Source: Desulfoferula mesophila
Lineage (GTDB): Bacteria > Desulfobacterota > Desulfarculia > Desulfarculales > Desulfarculaceae
Direction of reading: 5' to 3'
NCBI RefSeq assembly: GCF_037076455.1
Contig: NZ_AP028679.1
Location: 511,501 to 575,500 of the forward strand
DNA length: 64,000 nt
This document shows, piece after piece, positions 62,462 through 64,000 of this stretch (position 1 is its first letter; every line of letters starts with the position of its first letter). Below the pieces are notes generated by a model that was given only the letters and a program-made list of their open reading frames with translations, made no database searches and had not been told where the DNA came from. The position numbers and the translations under genes are program-made.

Positions 62462-62965
62462 TTAGGGCTTCGTGGTCACGTAGACCAAGCTGTTGCCCTG
62501 GAACACCGCCCGGTAATAGTTGCCGCCACAGTGGTAGTATTCGATGCCGTTGATCGCTTGCGCGGCGCATCCCGGGGGAAGCGCCGACACCACCGAGCCC
62601 AACGGAAGGGTCGCGCCCGCCGGGGGCGGTGGGGGCGTCGGCGCCGCGGCGGGCGCGGGGGCCGGAGCCGCGGCGGGCGCCGCCGCCTGCTGCCTGGCCG
62701 CCGCCGCCTGTTGCTCGGCCGCCGCCGCCTGTTGCTGGGCCGTCACGGCCTGCTGTTGGGCCACCGCCGCCCGGTTGTTGGCCGCGGCCACCTCGGCCGA
62801 GGCCGCGCCGCCCACTATGACCGCAGTTCTAAAGGCGGTCCGGCGCCGGACGCCGAAGATGGCCTGGGCGTCGGGCACCAGTTGCATGGGTAAAAGCGGT
62901 ATGTCGGCCAGCAGCATCGCCAGCAGGGCCGCGCTTATCGAAAAAATCTTTATCGTCGCCTTCAT
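62462..62965 (-). CDS. Exported Ala/Gln-rich coiled-coil protein with C-terminal YHCGGNYY motif
   Basis: The 167-residue protein has an N-terminal hydrophobic signal (ISAALLAMLLADIPLLPM), a basic patch GVRRRTAFRTAVIVGG, an Ala/Gln-rich heptad region (AVAQQQAVTAQQQAAAAEQQ), an Ala/Pro linker and a C-terminal domain with GIEYYHCGGNYYRAVFQGNSLVYV. The end resembles short periplasmic modules that follow DUF2092 genes. AAGGAAGC precedes the ATG. It lies 19 nt after the DUF2092 gene and is likely cotranscribed. Confidence 0.82.
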   Translation of the reverse strand: MKATIKIFSISAALLAMLLADIPLLPMQLVPDAQAIFGVRRRTAFRTAVIVGGAASAEVAAANNRAAVAQQQAVTAQQQAAAAEQQAAAARQQAAAPAAAPAPAPAAAPTPPPPPAGATLPLGSVVSALPPGCAAQAINGIEYYHCGGNYYRAVFQGNSLVYVTTKP

Positions 62966-62984
62966 GGCCTGCTTCCTTTCGTCC

Positions 62985-63770
62985 TCAGCGGCCGGCCCCG
63001 CCGGTGGTGTTGACGGGCATGAAATCTATCTTCTTGACGCCCTTGGGCGCGCTGAAGCCGAACCGGACCTTCTTCAGGTTCGGCTTGGTGTTCCACCCGA
63101 TCATGTAGGTGGTGAAGCTCATCAGCGCGGGGGAGCTGGTGTCGGTCACCACATACTTGTAAGGCAGCGGGTCGCCCTTGTCGGCGATCCACACCTGGAA
63201 GTCCACTCCCGGGCGGCTGAACAGCAGATGGTCGCAACTGACGCCGTTGATCACCGTCTTGCCGAGGTCCGCGGCCATGGTCACGCCCTGCATCAACAAA
63301 TTGAAGTTGTTTTGGTAGATCAGGTCTGAGGCGGGGATGGTGATCCCCAGGGTTTGCTGCGCGAAACCCAGCGCGGTCTCGATGGTGCCCGGCAGGGCTT
63401 CCACCGCGTAGACCTTGTCGGCGGGGTTGTAGAGGGTCAGCGTCTTACCGTTGTAGGTGAAGACCTGGTCGGTCCGGCGGCTGCCCTTGCGCTCGGCCCG
63501 GAGCATGTTGGGCCGCTTGATGATCACGTCCGCCGAAACGTCGATATCGACCTTGTGCCCGGAGGGCAGCAGGTCTTCCATGGTGTTTTGGGTGCGCACG
63601 CTAAACGCCTGCAAATGGTTCATGAAATCCGTCAGCTTTTTCAGCTTCTGGATCGCGACGGGATTCATCTGCGCATTGAACGGCGCCGCCTGGGCGTCGA
63701 TGAACGACACCAACAGCAGCGCCGCCAGCGCGATGATCGTTGCGCCCATAGCCCCCTTCAGTAGCTTCAT
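62985..63770 (-). CDS. Exported DUF2092 protein, copy 2
   Basis: The 261-residue protein has a signal peptide (ATIIALAALLLVSFIDAQA) and DUF2092 blocks: MNHLQAFSVRTQNTMEDLL, RPNMLRAERKGSRR, YNGKTLTLYNPADKVYA, GVSCDHLLFSRPGVDFQVWIADKGDPLPYKYVVT in pieces and VKKIDFMPV. It should be a LolA-like periplasmic lipid-binding protein. AGGAGG lies 7 nt before the ATG. As at 44 kb, a small exported low-complexity protein gene follows at once. Confidence 0.87.
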   Translation of the reverse strand: MKLLKGAMGATIIALAALLLVSFIDAQAAPFNAQMNPVAIQKLKKLTDFMNHLQAFSVRTQNTMEDLLPSGHKVDIDVSADVIIKRPNMLRAERKGSRRTDQVFTYNGKTLTLYNPADKVYAVEALPGTIETALGFAQQTLGITIPASDLIYQNNFNLLMQGVTMAADLGKTVINGVSCDHLLFSRPGVDFQVWIADKGDPLPYKYVVTDTSSPALMSFTTYMIGWNTKPNLKKVRFGFSAPKGVKKIDFMPVNTTGGAGR

Positions 63771-63809
63771 CCCGATACCTCCTTTCGGGTGTTCACGTAG
63801 AGCCCGAGA

Positions 63810-64000
63810 TTAAAAGTAGAAAGTCAGACCCAGCCAAGGTCCCTGAAGGGTGCCGTCAAAGGCAAAGGCATCGGGTCCGGAAGTGTCGTTGTTGTAGTCG
63901 GTGTAGTACCACTGGTAGCCGAGCTTGAGAGAAGCCCAGTCCACGAAGAGCCAGTCCACCCCCGCGGCTATCTGCCAGCTGAGATCCGCGCAGTTGCTGA
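63810..64000 (-). CDS. C-terminal end of an outer-membrane beta-barrel protein
   Basis: The minus-strand frame enters at the right edge of the window and ends at a TAA (63810-63812). The 62 visible residues have alternating hydrophobic strands (WQIAAGVDWLFVDWASLKLGYQWYY in pieces) and end in GPWLGLTFYF, with the terminal Phe that marks bacterial outer-membrane barrels. The start lies outside the window, so the function is not readable. Confidence 0.85.
   Translation of the reverse strand, partial: SNCADLSWQIAAGVDWLFVDWASLKLGYQWYYTDYNNDTSGPDAFAFDGTLQGPWLGLTFYF

Overview
The window comes from a GC-rich sulfate-reducing bacterium, most likely a member of the Desulfobacterota (Desulfarculus-like). 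This rests on gene content: the large subunit of APS reductase (aprA, cut by the left edge), the Qmo module, a second heterodisulfide-reductase-like complex (HdrA-FlxDCBA), and Gram-negative envelope genes (Mla/Pqi lipid transport, an outer-membrane beta-barrel protein). The lineage is an inference from content, not from a phylogeny.

Layout. (1) 1-7.2 kb: aprA, then qmoA-qmoB followed by free-standing hdrC and hdrB in the position where a fused, membrane-bound qmoC is usual. (2) 7.3-14.2 kb: small housekeeping and accessory genes, many with metal or Fe-S sites: a zinc ribbon, a SEC-C/HExxH protein, a double-CDGSH protein, DUF1638, DUF2721, a QueG-like protein, two tandem YkgJ-type proteins, a ferredoxin and a FlK-like thioesterase. 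(3) 14.33-14.50 kb: tRNA-Lys and tRNA-Glu. (4) 14.5-39.0 kb: a mosaic of integrated DNA at tRNA-Glu. The tRNA terminator occurs four times (about 14.51, 34.74, 37.89 and 39.00 kb), two copies still carry 3' pieces of the tRNA, and a 1 kb module with a diiron MBL-fold gene occurs twice. The cargo includes a tyrosine integrase, an IS110-type transposase, a serine recombinase, a P-type ATPase, a GntR-controlled catabolic cluster (cyclase-family hydrolase, branched-chain-type ABC transporter, class III aminotransferase, PxpBCA 5-oxoprolinase, Old-Yellow-Enzyme-like reductase), a DUF1254 protein and a lipocalin.

(5) 39.2-39.9 kb: the most striking gene. It is a MerB-like (organomercurial lyase family) protein whose frame contains two TGA codons. 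They fall exactly at the two catalytic cysteines of MerB (Cys96 and Cys159). Each is followed 17-19 nt later by a hairpin with a GGTC apical loop, as expected of a bacterial SECIS. I read it as a double-selenocysteine protein, not a pseudogene.

(6) 40.0-43.6 kb: an Mla/Pqi-type lipid transport operon. (7) 43.7-46.8 kb: exported proteins (Val-Gly-Pro repeat protein, DUF2092, tyrosine phosphatase, SYLF). (8) 47.7-55.2 kb: hdrA-flxD-flxC-flxB-flxA, predicted to link NADH to HdrA-type electron bifurcation, then a cysteine desulfurase. (9) 55.3-64 kb: a BDS1/SdsA-like alkylsulfatase, a Cys-type arylsulfatase, and exported DUF1254, DUF2092 and repeat proteins, then the end of an outer-membrane barrel gene. 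The sulfatases could release sulfate that the Apr-Qmo respiratory chain then uses.
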